Below are positions 21,046 through 33,540 of a DNA stretch of 64,000 nucleotides, piece by piece. The notes below the pieces were generated by a model. That model was given only the letters and a program-made list of their open reading frames with translations, was not told the origin of the DNA and did no database searches. The DNA comes from Haliotis asinina (Eukaryota > Mollusca > Gastropoda > Lepetellida > Haliotidae), in assembly GCF_037392515.1 (NCBI RefSeq), contig NC_090280.1:20770618-20834617 (forward strand), read 5' to 3'. The stretch's first letter is position 1. Each line of letters starts with the position of its first letter. Made by a program: the position numbers and the translations under genes.

Positions 21046-21303
21046 CTAGGTTCCTGATAACTGAATTTCCACATAGATGCGGTACAAAACTAAACTCGTT
21101 CATCCAGTTTAATGATCTTCTCACAAGTGATTATCTTCATAATGCAGACACTGCAATATAAGCTTGAGGGCTTGCAACCCCTACAGGACGAAACAAGATT
21201 CCACTACAGTCATGTAAACTTAATACTGTGGTGTTCGAAAACCAAACCCAAAGTACTTGAATCGAATAATTTACTTCAAACAGTCTGGGCACACGTATAT
21301 CAG

Positions 21304-21435
21304 AGTGAGTGAGTACCGTTTTACGCCGCTTTTAGCAAAATACCAGCAATGTCACAGTAGGGGAAGCCTGACACGAGCTTCACAGATTGTAACCATGCAG
21401 GGAATCGAACCCAGGTCTTCAGCGAGAGAGTGACT
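21304..21435 (-). mobile_element. SINE family A
   Basis: The plus strand reads AGTGAGTGAGTACCGTTTTA, CGCCGCTTTTAGC, then GGGAATCGAACCCAGGTCTT. Minus-strand copy with its ACTC tail; the head is truncated. Confidence 0.75.
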
Positions 21436-21644
21436 GAAGTCCATGGTCACATTGGCAGTATTTCAGTCACATTGTGACCAGAAGTAGTAACAAATCCCTA
21501 ATATATACAGTAAAATTAGAAACTCATGTCTACGAAGGTCAGTAAAACACCACGGTACCGCAAAAACAAGGATTGAAACTAGCATCTATCTCTAAAACTG
21601 GATCTTCATCGGGACAAAACAGGCTGAGTATCGCCAGCAACTGA

Positions 21645-22125
21645 AGGTAAGGGGCACAGCCTAGTAGTTAGAGACCTGGTTTAATTCCCCAGATAGGTAT
21701 ACACTGTAAAGCTCTTCTTTAGTGACATTGGTGGAATAACGCTAAAACGGCGTAAAACTATACTCACTCACACCTCTGCTGAAGGGACAGCGGGATATGG
21801 TCTCTAGTGGTTAGACGCGCTCACGGTAAATGCATCTTATATTATCCTAACTCGCGATGCTCATGTCAGTCACTGGATTGTCTCGTCTGCACTCGATTAT
21901 TCACATTTAAAACTGGATTCCTACTGAATGCTGCCTTAATAAACAAGGGTCAGAGCTTGTTTATGACAACCCTTTCTTTGTAAGGGGCGCGGTGGGATAG
22001 CCTAGGAGTTAGAGACGCCGAAGACCCAGTTTTGATTCCACAGATAGGTATACTTCAGCATGGGGACTTCAGCGTTTTCAGCATGACGAACCGATGTTTT
22101 AATCATTAAGCTACCCCACCGCCAT
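21645..22125 (+). repeat. Composite repeat unit, copy 1 (empty site)
   Basis: A family A-like piece (CAGCCTAGTAGTTAGAGACC ... CGGCGTAAAACTATACTCAC) is followed by unique-looking sequence to about 21950, then CGGTGGGATAGCCTAGGAGTT and a minus-strand A head near 22055-22115. 21645-21960 is closely similar to 23335-23960, which differs by carrying a 274-bp SINE B insertion. ACAGCGGGATATG at about 21790-21802 is the matching empty site. Confidence 0.7.
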
Positions 22126-22487
22126 GTATATATATATCAGAACCGTATTGTACAGGACTAAACAATTTAGCGGCATAACACGGTGCGTACAGTGCTATAA
22201 CATTATGCAACAAAAACACTATGACGTAACACTATTATATGCCTGAACACAATACATCTGTAAAGTAAAGTTATTATATCTTGATCCTGATCGGGGGTAT
22301 TCGCGTATGAACAGTAGAGTACTTTTGACCATGACCTACTTTCGTCTAGGTGCTTGGTGAGGCTTGGATCAAAAATAAGGACACTCTGCAAATGAACCTT
22401 TCATACCGTGTTTCGTCCATTAGTCGGTGTTTCAACAAAAGAGACGTCCCTGTGTCCAGCACATGATCAGACTAATTACCCAGTGGT
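22126..22487. other. No gene recognised
   Basis: Low-complexity TATA near 22128; otherwise short frames without domains. Confidence 0.35.
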
Positions 22488-22750
22488 ACAGTCCGTCTGT
22501 CTCAAACGGGACCGATGAATTGCTGTCAAACTCGAAAACTATGATACTCATTGAAACTCTGATAATAATCAAAACATAAGACTAACCCTTGTAGGTTTTT
22601 TCATGATTTTTGTCCTAAACGTAAAAATGTTGTTTGACGAACTATCAGTAAAATATTGACACAGTTCACTGTTTGCTACGAGGGAGGAGTGCAGAGACGG
22701 GGACGGGAAGGTTGCAATTCATCGGTCCGCTTTTGAGTCAAACGGGCTGT
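22488..22750. mobile_element. Putative small DNA transposon with ~37-bp inverted ends
   Basis: ACAGTCCGTCTGTCTCAAAC plus GGACCGATGAATTGC on the left matches the reverse complement of 22705-22748 (GCAATTCATCGGTCCGC ... TCAAACGGGCTGT). The interior of about 180 bp is AT-rich and non-coding. Confidence 0.55.
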
Positions 22751-23334
22751 ATGTTAAGTAGAGCAAATACGGTATGCAATCTTATCTGAGGTGTATTTTG
22801 GGATGGTTTGGTGGTGACCTAAAGCAGTACCAATAAAAAACGAAATAACCTTAACTTACGGTACACCAATCATGAAGAACGTGGGTCGAAAATGGTTGGA
22901 CGTTGTTTGGGCATTAGACCCGTTAAAACACATTTAATAAAACACAACACAGATAGGCCCTCTCGAAAATAATGTGATTTTTGTTTCACTTTAAAAAACT
23001 TTGTATGCTCACATTTTGTTTTGAGTCTTTGGTTACACGACCCTAATGGGATGAGTCAAAATAAGAATGACGTTTACGGTAATAGATTTGTAATCATGAG
23101 TACAAACCGTGCTAATTTTATAACCTGTTACAGAAATTTATAACAAAGGGAAAAACCTTCATCTGCATAACAGGTTGCTGAATAACGTATTGTGATACAC
23201 CGATATATGCATAAATATAAGTTATCTCATCAGTGCGAATGGTTGAAAAAAATGCAATCCGTTGATAACACCAGCGTTTTATCATATGCATTACATCACG
23301 CCCAAACCCGTGAAGATAACGGCTGGAGCTTGTT
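22751..23334. other. No gene recognised
   Basis: No recognisable gene, SINE or tandem repeat. Confidence 0.35.
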
Positions 23335-23960
23335 TTCAACAACTCTTTCTTTGTAAAGGGCGCGGTGGGATAGCCTAGTAGTTAGAGACACCCAACACCG
23401 TGGTTTGATTCCCCAGATAGGTATACACTGTAGGGCTCATCACTTGTGACATTGTTGGAATAATGCTAAAACGGTGTAAAACTATACTCACTCACATCCC
23501 CTGTGAAGGGATAGCGGGATATGAATGAGTGAGTGAGTGAGTTTAGTTTTACGTCGCACTCAGCAATATTCCAGCTATATGGCGGCGGTCTGTAAATAAT
23601 CGAGTTGGGTGCAGACAATCCAGTGATCAACAGCATGAGCATCGATCTGCGCAAATGGGAACCGATCACAAGTGTCAACCAAGTCAATGAGCCTGACCAC
23701 CCGATCCCATTAGTCGGCTCTTACGACAAGCATAGTCGTCCTTTATGGCAAGCACAGGTTGCTGAAGGCCTATTCTACCCGGGGACCTTCACGGGTCGAT
23801 AGCGGGATATGTTCTCAGGTGGTTAGACGTGCTCAAGGTAAATGCATATTATATTATCCTAACTCGCAATGTTCATGTCAGTCACTGGATTGTCTCGTCT
23901 GCACTCGATTATTCACATTTAAAACTGGATTCCTACTGAATGCTGCGCTAATAAACAAGA
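23335..23960 (+). repeat. Composite repeat unit, copy 2 (filled site)
   Basis: Same order as 21645-21960: GATAGCCTAGTAGTTAGAGA, CCAGATAGGTATACACTGTA, then AAATGCAT(A/C)TTATATTATCC and CTCGTCTGCACTCGATTATT. The homology is interrupted at 23524-23797. Confidence 0.75.
23524..23797 (-). mobile_element. SINE family B, full length, with 14-bp target-site duplication
   Basis: A 274-bp copy on the minus strand from GACCCGTGAAGGTCCCCGGG to the (ACTC)n tail. It is flanked by GATAGCGGGATATG at 23510-23523 and again at 23798-23811. The related locus near 21790 carries one copy without the insert. This defines both ends of family B. Confidence 0.93.
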
Positions 23961-24655
23961 AACAATTATTTTATGTCTAAAGTGACCAACATTATTGACA
24001 GCCTTTGTAAAAGCCACTAGCACGGGCAGACAAACCGCAGGGAATCTGTAATCATGGCGCATGGTTATTCTGTGGATCCTGGTGGGGTTAGGGGACACTA
24101 GTAATTTTATTGTAAATGAACGTTACAACGTCACGGCCTGTAGATGCGTCTGATACTTTTATATGCTATGTAGCAAGTGCAAGGAATGTAAGTATATATC
24201 TGTATTTACTGTATGCCTGTCTATAGTTACAATCCTGTCATATTGCAATGTATGAAACAATGGCCCGACCGACCGAGACGGTACAGATTTCTGTGTGACG
24301 GTCTAAATTTACAGCTGGTCAGCTCTATGGTCTGGCAATGTTTTTGGATGTTCCCATGATACATATATACGAGTAAAATCATCATATTTTGTTACACAGT
24401 CTGGCTGCTAACATTTTGAAGTTTCACGCCCTGATGTCTGGGATTTGGGCTTATTTCATTCAATGCATATTGAAATTAACCCCAAAACAAAATAACAAAC
24501 ACCTGGTATATATGTTGAAAACAAAATAGAGCAATAAAGACGCTTATTTCATTTGATCACTAAATGCAAAATACATCAATCAAAGCACTCAAAACAGACA
24601 TGAAACTGAAGAACAGTGCAAATTTGGGATGAGGTCTTTTCCAGTTCTTCATAAC
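23961..24655. other. No gene recognised
   Basis: AT-rich non-coding sequence; I see no tandem repeat or SINE. Confidence 0.4.
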
Positions 24656-24659
24656 ATAT

Positions 24660-24917
24660 CGGACCCGTGAAGGTCCCGGGGTAGAATAGGCCTCCAGCAA
24701 CCTCTGCTTGCTAGGCGACTATGCCTGTCGTAAGAGGCGACTAACGGGATCGGGTGGCCAGGCTCGCTGGGTTGGTTGACACATGTCATCGGTTCCCAAT
24801 TGCGCAGATCGATGTTCATGTTTTTGATCACTGGATTGTCTGGTCCAGACTTGATTACTTACAGACCGCCACCACATAGCTGGAAATTAAACTCACTCAC
24901 TCACTCAATCACTCATA
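24660..24917 (+). mobile_element. SINE family B, near full length
   Basis: GGACCCGTGAAGGTCCCGGG head, GACTAACGGGATCGGGTGGC, GATCACTGGATTGTCTGGTC, AGACCGCCACCACATAGCTG, then a shortened tail and CTCACTCACTCACTC. Confidence 0.9.
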
Positions 24918-25059
24918 ATATAACGCAAAGACGTAATTATATTTTGAAACCTTGTTTGAAATGTTTCATCTATTCACCTTCGAAACGTTTTTATTCCATA
25001 CACTGATGCTGTCGAGAGTGGTAGTGCCTGATAAGAAAACACCAAGATATTATATCCGG

Positions 25060-25239
25060 GTTGTTGTTTCGTTCTTAGGCCACCGTTCAAAATGTAAACA
25101 AAGTCGCGTGCTCAGGACAGCAGCTGCAAGAAATTCGCGCCCTTTGATGTCATGAAGCATTGAAATTTGATTGGCTGGTCGAGCACTTCCCTTCCGTCAG
25201 CGGTCACGTGGATGACTAGAAGATCGTCCATTAACGAAG
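25060..25239 (+). promoter_or_regulatory. Candidate promoter and non-coding first exon of the ABCG gene
   Basis: A CpG-containing stretch with an inverted CCAAT box (GATTGG near 25169), an E-box CACGTG (25205-25210) and a donor-like AACGAAG|GTGAGA ending an exon at 25239. Downstream DNA shows fewer SINEs and a plus-strand SINE bias up to the first coding exon, which fits a long first intron. Joined to the exon at 39992, the reading frame of the transporter has a stop (TAA near 25231) before its ATG, so this exon would be untranslated. No transcript evidence; alternative first exons are possible. Confidence 0.3.
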
Positions 25240-27487
25240 GTGAGAGATGCGTTTGTTTTTGTTCCTTCTGTCTGGAATTACTCGCTTGTCAAATGTGTTT
25301 GAGAATTGTACTTAACAGAAATTTATATCATAAGTTACTACCTCCAATTAGTCCTCTTTTTGAGCGTTTGCCTTGTCGGAGAATCAACGCAAGCACCCAA
25401 TACTGAGGTATATCGCTGACGCGTAAGGTCTAATATCGTTGGTAATTTATGCCTCGTTTCATTGTGGATTCCATCTATGGCATCCTATTTTGCTAGCATA
25501 TGATTTGGATAGAAAATATCAACACGTATGATCCACATTATCGTGTGTGAAAAGGTTAGGAGTGACGAAAGGCGTGATGTAATGTAATTCCCTCATGAAA
25601 TTATGCATTAGACGAGCTGGCTCGTGTTGAATGAGGATGAATGCGCCAGCTGATCGTGTTCGGGGACGATCTGTTGGTAGACGTGTTTTGACAATGTCTG
25701 TGTTGATTATCATCGATTGATTTGTAACATTTCCGTTTAAGTAGACATTTCGGATAGTGAGGTTGTCGGGTCAACACTTGTCAATTTCACACAGTTGGAC
25801 AGTATTAGAAATCTGACCTGTAGAATAATGTATATTTCCATACAGCTGATTGTGGTCATGTGACCCCCAAACACAAAGAAACAATGGAATGAATGAGGTC
25901 CTTCTTATCATGAACTTAAGCTATAGAAACCTTAACAGATTATACATCTAGAACCAGAGAAAGACACTATCCCAACACCTTTAGGCTAGTGATAATTAAT
26001 TAGGACTAGATGATTTCAGTTGCACAATATCCTGATAATCTTGCACGTAGAATCTCACATTAGATGTGGTTATACAATCTGTTCACCATTAGTATCATAT
26101 AAACTAGATATATCTCATGGGTTCCATCTCATGATTGGATGTTTAGTATAGGAAAAACAGACATCGTTGGATAGGTTACTTCCCCTTGGATCCACTAGTA
26201 AATCTACAGGTTACACAACACCAAATGTTTTCCCATTGACTTATATAGTAACCTTATATTTTCAAAAAAAATAACCAGGCTATCAACAGCCATTCCATGT
26301 ACACATGGGCACAGTCTGGCCTCTAAACTACAGTAAAACACAAGTTGTGGCCAACTTGTCCAGCACATTTGTCAAGCACAGGAAGTGGAACACATCAACC
26401 CTTAGCTCTGTTCTGAATGTCACCTACTTCAAAATATATGTACACACATAAGCATAACCCATGGTGAAACAAATGACAGCACTAAATACTTAAAATTGTG
26501 GTCAGTTTTAATAACAGGGTGGATGTGCTTTTAAAACACATACACATCTTACACTATTTCATCCAATCACAGCTGTCACAGGCCTCTGTCCGTTTGAGTT
26601 GTTTCCATACGGTCCTCGCTCAGGCAGCATGTGATATTGATATAGTGAAATGGAACCTAGAGCACATCCGAACAGTAAAGTTTTCCTGCTTAGTTTAAGT
26701 CTTGCTATTGTCGTGACAACATCTCAGACTATATTTTAAGGCATATCTGACTGCTGCATTAACACTGACATGTGTATTTTTGTTACTTGAATTTTGTGAC
26801 AATGTTTAATGAGTCATGCAACATGCAACAATATGCCAGTTACATCATGACAACAACCTGTGAATATTATAATCTGGAATAGATGAACCCGTGATTGATA
26901 TCATGAGCAACAGAATAGTTGTCGTCCAATCCACTTTGAATAACCACTAGATTCATTGGTTTCTCTTGTGCAGTAAACATTGTTTGACATATTTGAATTT
27001 CCATCCAGAAATTTTCACAAGGCTGGTGGGCTGATGCTGTAAAACAGAACTCACTGACACAGCTCAACCTTGGCTTTCAAATTTGGCTTCATGTTCTGTT
27101 GTGTAACTTGTGGATAGCCATGTTCTAAGGTTATTGTATATGACATCATAACATGACATCATTTGTAACATAATTGCGACTTGTATGCTGGGTTTTTGCC
27201 CCGATGAATGAATGTTTGTCTGATGAGAACTGCTTATGTCTGCTTTGCTATTCAAGTCCATGTTCGGATGGAAACATGTTCATTGCTGGTATATGAACTG
27301 AACCAACAATGGACCATTTGTTCAAGGGCTGTTAGTTAAAACTGACAAATCAGAACAGATGAGAACATTGAGATTCTTGAGTTTGAAGTTAATTTCAAAC
27401 AAACCCTGCCAACAAATCCTAGATAAATCTCCGTCAACTGACCGTACATTATAGTATACAAGACATGTTTCAGAGTAGTCCTGGTTG

Positions 27488-27580
27488 TCTATGTAGCTGA
27501 GTGGTTCAAGCACTCGCTCAGTATCAGATGTGAGTGGAATGTGTTTGATTCCCTACTTGGGTACAATGTGATGCCATTTT
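27488..27580 (+). mobile_element. SINE family A head, diverged
   Basis: GTAGCTGAGTGGTTCAAGCA, then GTTTGATTCCCTACTTGGGT and ACAATGTGATGCC. The tail is absent; a detached tail piece lies at about 27960-28012. Confidence 0.6.
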
Positions 27581-30167
27581 TGTTTCCCTCACTGTAAATT
27601 CTCAGACAGATACATATAGTGACCTTGTTTTAAAACCTAGTATTCCAAACACTCAAAGTACTCAGCTGTCTTTTATTGCTAAATAGAAGTGAATGATGGG
27701 TATCCGTCAGTGAGATGATGGTCGGTCTGTGCTGACCTCCCTAGATGTATGTCAAAATACAGTCTGTTTTAGTACTGAAACGAATGGGAGCATAGTCCTG
27801 CATTGTGTCACAAGACTTATAATATGATACACTGATTTGCAACTCTTGCAACTACTTACAATTCATTACGTTACAGGTTACATTGATCTGAAAAATGTGA
27901 AAAATAGCAGTAAGTGTTCAAGGATCAGTTTATGCTATTTTACTGTTTGGCTGTAGAATGTGAGTATACACCAGGATATTGCTAGAATATTGCTATTTAT
28001 GGCGTAAAACTTAGCTTTTTAGCTATAAATGGTAGAATCTTCACTTTGCCACCCGACTTATATGTTTGTCCTCTTCAACATCAGATTATCACTATCTGAG
28101 ATTTTAGAACATTCAGAGTTGTGATTCATCTTCGAAAAAGAATATGAACTTCTGAAACTAAAATACTGTGTCAGAATACGAATCGTATCAGATACTTATT
28201 TGAATACAGATTTTATGGAGGCTCGCAGCCTCATCGTATATACATGGTTAAACCCCTACCTTACACCATCCTTGGTTTTACACATCAACATTGATCATTT
28301 CGGTTTCCCCATCATGAAGGTATGTTTTTAACCTTGTATAATAATCTGTTTTTCTTTTCCTGTGTGAAAGTGATATCTTTGTATATATATATATCAATAT
28401 TTAGATGTATACAGTATTCACGATAGCAAGCCAATAGTTATAGTAACTCGCTGGATGCTGTTATTGATGAAGTGGGTGTGAATCCAAGCCACAACTGCCA
28501 ATTCACATATTTATGCTCTGGGCTTCATAATGAAAAATGACCCTTTTGTTTATCAAATTATGTAACTGTAATTAGGGCCAGGGCCAAGGTTTGAAAAGGT
28601 TACTGAAATGACGGTACGAAAACAGAAAATACCAAATATTTTGTTGCAATATAGTATGATATGGTATATCAGACCAAAAGCAAATTATAATAGAATCTAC
28701 TTATACTGTTTCACCTCTAAGGGCATCATTTTTTTATGTGTTTCATGTAGTCGGTCGGTTGGGAAAATAATGTTCTTGATTCTCATTTATTTTAATACCT
28801 TGTGTTGGTTGGACTGTATGTTGGGTCGAGTCAACAGTGTTGTGATGAAGCAAAAAAATTAGAAGGGTCCGTCGGACAGTGAGAAATCCCCAAAAAGTAA
28901 GAATGTTGCCCTAATGACTATTGAAAACTTGAACTTGAATGGTCATATGCTGTTGGCCGTTCTTTCATGGCAGACATCGGTGAAAGAGTGCTTTACCCAG
29001 AGGAGATCACTCTCAACAGTAGAATGAAAGATTTCAATTTAGGCCCATGGGCCATTAACATGGAACTGTCGATATGTTAATCTCTATAACCGTTTTTTTC
29101 TTTTTGTTTTTAACTCATCACTGGTGAACAGAAGTGTAGTGTAGTGTCTTGTGTCTCGTAGGCCATATGGCCGGATGTTATATTTTAGCAGCGTTTTAGA
29201 CTATGTATGTGTATTTTAGATATGTATAACATGTGACACATAAATAAACATTTTCTCTCTCTTTTCTCTCTCCCTTTAAATGGTGAAAATCCTGATTCTG
29301 TTTTCTTAGGCCTAAATACAGGAAATCCTGTTCACAGCAGATGTGTTGGCATATAACACGTAAACATGTCCGCGATATTATACTCAGGAATTGGGATAGA
29401 GAACTTGCACAATAGGCCATTTTTAGGATTATTACAGCAGCCATTTTCTGAATTAAGAATGGGCCACTGCCCTTGTATCAATAGTAAACTTCAAAATTAT
29501 TATGGGCCATTTTTTATTTTGATGGGCAAATGGCCCCTGCCTTTAAGAATTATATGTAAATTTTGAAATTATGAATTAGGATGTATTTTTTTCATTGACG
29601 TATTGATAAGATATCAATTATAAAAATGCCAACATCCCTAACTGTATTTTGGGCAGTATATATTCAGTGAAATGTTTGTGACTCTGTGTACAGCAGAGTC
29701 CCAAATAAGGTGGGTATCGGGGTAAAATATGCATCGAAAATTCCAGTAATGCATTGAAAAATAATTGATGCGCATCAATTGCACATTTGAAATGTTATTG
29801 CTGTACTGTTAGTATAGGACAAGTGTTGAACTGTCTGTACTGGATGAGTGATTTTTTTCTGAGCTCATTTCCAATAGATATAAGTTGGTTTTGTTGAGGT
29901 ACGACATAAGGCAATACATACCTGCTTCGTAAACTTGTTCAATGACATACCTTATGTGAGAAAAGGCACTGAAATACCCACATATTTGAAAATGAAATAC
30001 CCACTCAACATTCATAATACCCACTCAAATACACACTCAAGTACAGTACCTACATGAGCTAAACCTTATCTAGAGCTCAGCAGAGGTCTGGTACGAGAGA
30101 GTATATAAAGAATATATTGATAGTGATAATCATTGTTGTCATTCTGTACAAATATTCATTAACAGAC

Positions 30168-30217
30168 TACCGCCATATTGCTAGACTGCAGCATAAAACT
30201 AAGCTCTCACTCACTAT
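30168..30217 (+). mobile_element. SINE family B tail fragment
   Basis: CTACCGCCATATTGCTAGAC, GCATAAAACTAAGCTCTCAC, TCAC: 3' end only. Confidence 0.55.
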
Positions 30218-30705
30218 TTAAATAAGACTGTTGCTCGGTCTTTGAATATATATGATTTTGATAGTAATGAACCAACCCATTTTAATTAAAAAGGAGCCCC
30301 AGAGAGATCATTGATTCAGAACATGAGGAAATTTAGACTTACTTCATTTAAGGCTTTAGCACTGCAGACTGGGCTGAGACAGACTATGTATAAATATATA
30401 CTTGACATATGAGAACAATGTTTGTTATGGAAAATAAAAGTATCCGTATCTAATATTATGCAGTATAATTTCTGTTTATTATTGCCTACAAATACCTGAA
30501 ACAGACTGACTTCCACAGTCCAGCTCTGAAGTTGAAACCCAGGTGCCCTTTGATTTCACCATTGTTGTCTGCATAAAAGCTGGACTTAAACCTTCAGGCA
30601 TAATAGAGGATAGTTATAAACATTTTGAAGATTATTTGGAAATAGGTCTATTATTTAGGTACTGATTCTTGAAAAAACATCATAGTTTTCAGCGAGAAAT
30701 AATAG

Positions 30706-30845
30706 GGTAGCGTTGTGGTGGCTTGTCATGCTGAAGGCTAGGCTTCGATTCCCCGCATGGTGCCCATTTTCGCTGTCCCCTCTTGTGATATTGCTGGAAT
30801 TTTCAGTGTTGCTAATAGTGGTGTAGAAACGGACTCGTACAGCAA
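30706..30845 (+). mobile_element. SINE family A
   Basis: GGGTAGCGTTGTGGTGGCTT, GGCTTCGATTCCCCGCATGG, GATATTGCTGGAATTTTC, and a changed tail (GTGGTGTAGAAACGG). Confidence 0.75.
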
Positions 30846-31242
30846 ATTTGGTTTCGTTGCAGTCATCACAGATTGTTAGTACATTGTTTGAACTTCTTAT
30901 GGAAGAGACAAGCTCTCCTTTCGGTTTCAGATCAACTATTCAACAAGTTCAATGCTTCCTGGTGGAAATATGATAAAAATCTGACATGTCAGAAATGTCA
31001 CAACTGCTTTAGTTGACTCCATATTGACATTATGACCAGCTAAATTGCCATATTTCTATCGTGTCAACAAAGACTTAAAATTTGAGTATTGGGGCCCTGT
31101 AGAGCTACAGCCAGACAGGCGCCATTGTGCAGTTCACATTAAAAAAATATGCCATGGCACTAATTTCAATGGTACAGCGTACCTATGAGGGCAACATTTA
31201 ATATAATCCACAGGTCTTCTATACCACGGCTGCCATGAATGG

Positions 31243-31470
31243 TAGATCCGTGAAAGTCAAGGATAGAAGGTGACTGTGCTTATCTTAAGAGACTTCTATC
31301 GGGACTGGGTGGTCAGGCTTGCTGACATGTCATCGGTTCCCAGTTGCAAAGATTGATGCTGATGCTATTGATCACTGGATTGTCTGGTGCAGATTCAAAT
31401 ATTTAAAGACCGAAGCCATATAGCTGGAATATTGCTGAGTGTGGCGTAAAACTAAACTCACTCACTCACC
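31243..31470 (+). mobile_element. SINE family B
   Basis: ATCCGTGAAAGTCAAGGATA head, GATCACTGGATTGTCTGGTG, GCCATATAGCTGGAATATTG, GTGGCGTAAAACTAAACTCA and ACTC run. Confidence 0.85.
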
Positions 31471-32591
31471 ATGAATGGCAAAAATCTCAACTGCATAGGC
31501 ATACATTTTAGTAGTTCAGGTTCCAACTGGCAACACTAGAAAATTCCTGTCTGAAACACTAGCCATGTAGAGATACTGTTATTTTGTTTGTGACATTTGT
31601 TTAGCCTGTTAACATGTTTATATTAAATCAGACATTTATTTCAGCCAGATTCGACCTTGCTCAGTCCAGAATTGGTCTTGAATCTTGTTTAATCCTATTC
31701 ATGCAAATTTTAATATTTTAATTGTATATTACATGAGCTATTTTGTATTCAGTCCCATTAGCAGGTTCTGTAGATCACTTTGCTTGACAACTGGCAGTTG
31801 TTTAAAGCTAGTGCTAGCTTTAATGTGGTCAAACAAATGTTTGTTTTTTTTACCCTTTTAAGAATGTTTAAAGCACAATGATTTAACCCGACCTGGCCAG
31901 AGGATGGCTTTCGCAAAATCTACAGCAAATGTCTGTAGAAATTCTTGAAATGAAATAATTAAAGGAAAATGGCTAAACTTCTATTTATGTAACAAATGGT
32001 ATCAGTAACTACAGTGATAAATTAGCTTACCTCATAATTTGGGAAAGCAAGAAATTAATCATGGTAAGAATTCCAGTTTTGTACGTGCACATTTTCTCTC
32101 CAGTTTTCCTGGTTTGGGAAATTATTTAATATTTATAAATTATGAATCAAGTATAAATCCTGTAGTGGCAAGATGACAACACCTTATCACATCTATCATT
32201 TCATGCTCGATATTTGGTCAAAAGTAGTTGTCAGGGAGTTATCATTTTCTGTGATCTACATCTGATGTCTTTCTATAACCATGATTACAAATCCTGATTA
32301 TAATCTGACCCACATCTATGTAGCATTTCCGAGTCTATCAGTGTGATGTCACTGTGAGTGCAGCTTTGGGACAAGCCACTGAACTTAATTGCCTGTCCTA
32401 GTTCACCCCATTCATTGTGACTCCCGGCAGAGATGTGTCATGCCTAATTTTTGCTAGTTCATTGTGGAGACCCACAATAGGCACACACTGTCATACTGTC
32501 AAACTCTGCTATGTAGCGTGGAAGTAGGGGGAATGTGACAGAGGTTTTCAAATACAGTCTGTATGGAGTATTTAGTATTTGTCATCTGTGA

Positions 32592-32830
32592 TAGTGGTGG
32601 GGTAGCCTAGTGGTTAGAGCGTTTGCTCATCATGCCAACAGCTCAGGTTCGATTTCCACACATGGGTACATGTTAAGCCTATGTTGTTATTTAATGTAAT
32701 CAACTCACTCACTCACTCACTCAAGATTAGTTATCCTGACAATTTGCTGCAGACTTATTTCTGGTGTTACCCATTGTGATATTGCTGGAATATTGCAAAA
32801 AGCGATATAAAACCATACTTGCCCAGTCAT
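32592..32830 (+). mobile_element. SINE family A with internal insertion
   Basis: The head (GGTAGCCTAGTGGTTAGAGC, CAGGTTCGATTTCC) is followed by an ACTC run and about 35 bp (TTAGTTATCCTGACAATTTG...) before the normal body and tail (ATTTCTGGTGTTACCC, GATATTGCTGGAATATTGC) resume. The same 35-bp sequence recurs at about 33167-33203. Confidence 0.7.
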
Positions 32831-32889
32831 AATAGAGGGTTCACATACAGATTAATATTGCATTAATCAAGCATTTATTCAAGTCACAG

Positions 32890-33066
32890 GGATGTGCGGG
32901 GGTAACCTGATTGTTATGGTTTAAAGCATTTACACATTACAGCAAAGCCACGGTTTTGATAACCCACATGGGTACAAAATGTTAAATCCATTTCTGGTGT
33001 TCCCTGTCATGATATTGCTGGAATATTGCTAAGAGTGATGTAGAACTGAACCCACACACTCATTAA
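32890..33066 (+). mobile_element. SINE family A
   Basis: Diverged head (GGGTAACCTGATTGTTATGG), CACATGGGTACAAAATG, CATTTCTGGTGTTCCCTGTC, GATATTGCTGGAATATTGCT. Confidence 0.75.
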
Positions 33067-33303
33067 GATGCAGGTTTCAAATAATCCCACATATGGTTTT
33101 GCCAAATACAGAGGAAGTAATACAGGTCTAGTTACTCACTCACTCACTCACTCACTTGGGGCTAGTTATCCTGACAATTTGCTGCAGACTTAGGTCTGGA
33201 TATCAGTCTCTTAGCAACTCTAGAGTTAGTCTGTTAGTGTTAACTTGGCTTTTGGAATGTTTATGTACATTTCAGTGATGTATAGGATATTGTTGTTAAT
33301 ATA

Positions 33304-33540
33304 TTAGTGTTGCACTCAGCAATAATCCTACTACATGGTGGCATCTGTAAATAGTCCAAACTGGACCACACAATCCAGTGACCCATACAACCACCAAAGT
33401 CATGCTTCAGTACAGAGGCAGTGACATTAGTCACTAATCTGAAACCTCAGTTCGTTTAATGTCACAGTTTGCAATATTCCAGCTATGTTGCAGCAGTCCG
33501 CAAATAATGTGGACCAGACAGTCCAGTGATCAACAAGTGA
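33304..33540 (-). mobile_element. Two SINE family B fragments
   Basis: 33304-33395 and 33463-33540 each show the B tail and the CTGGACCACACAATCCAGTG / TGGACCAGACAGTCCAGTGA segment in minus orientation. Confidence 0.65.
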
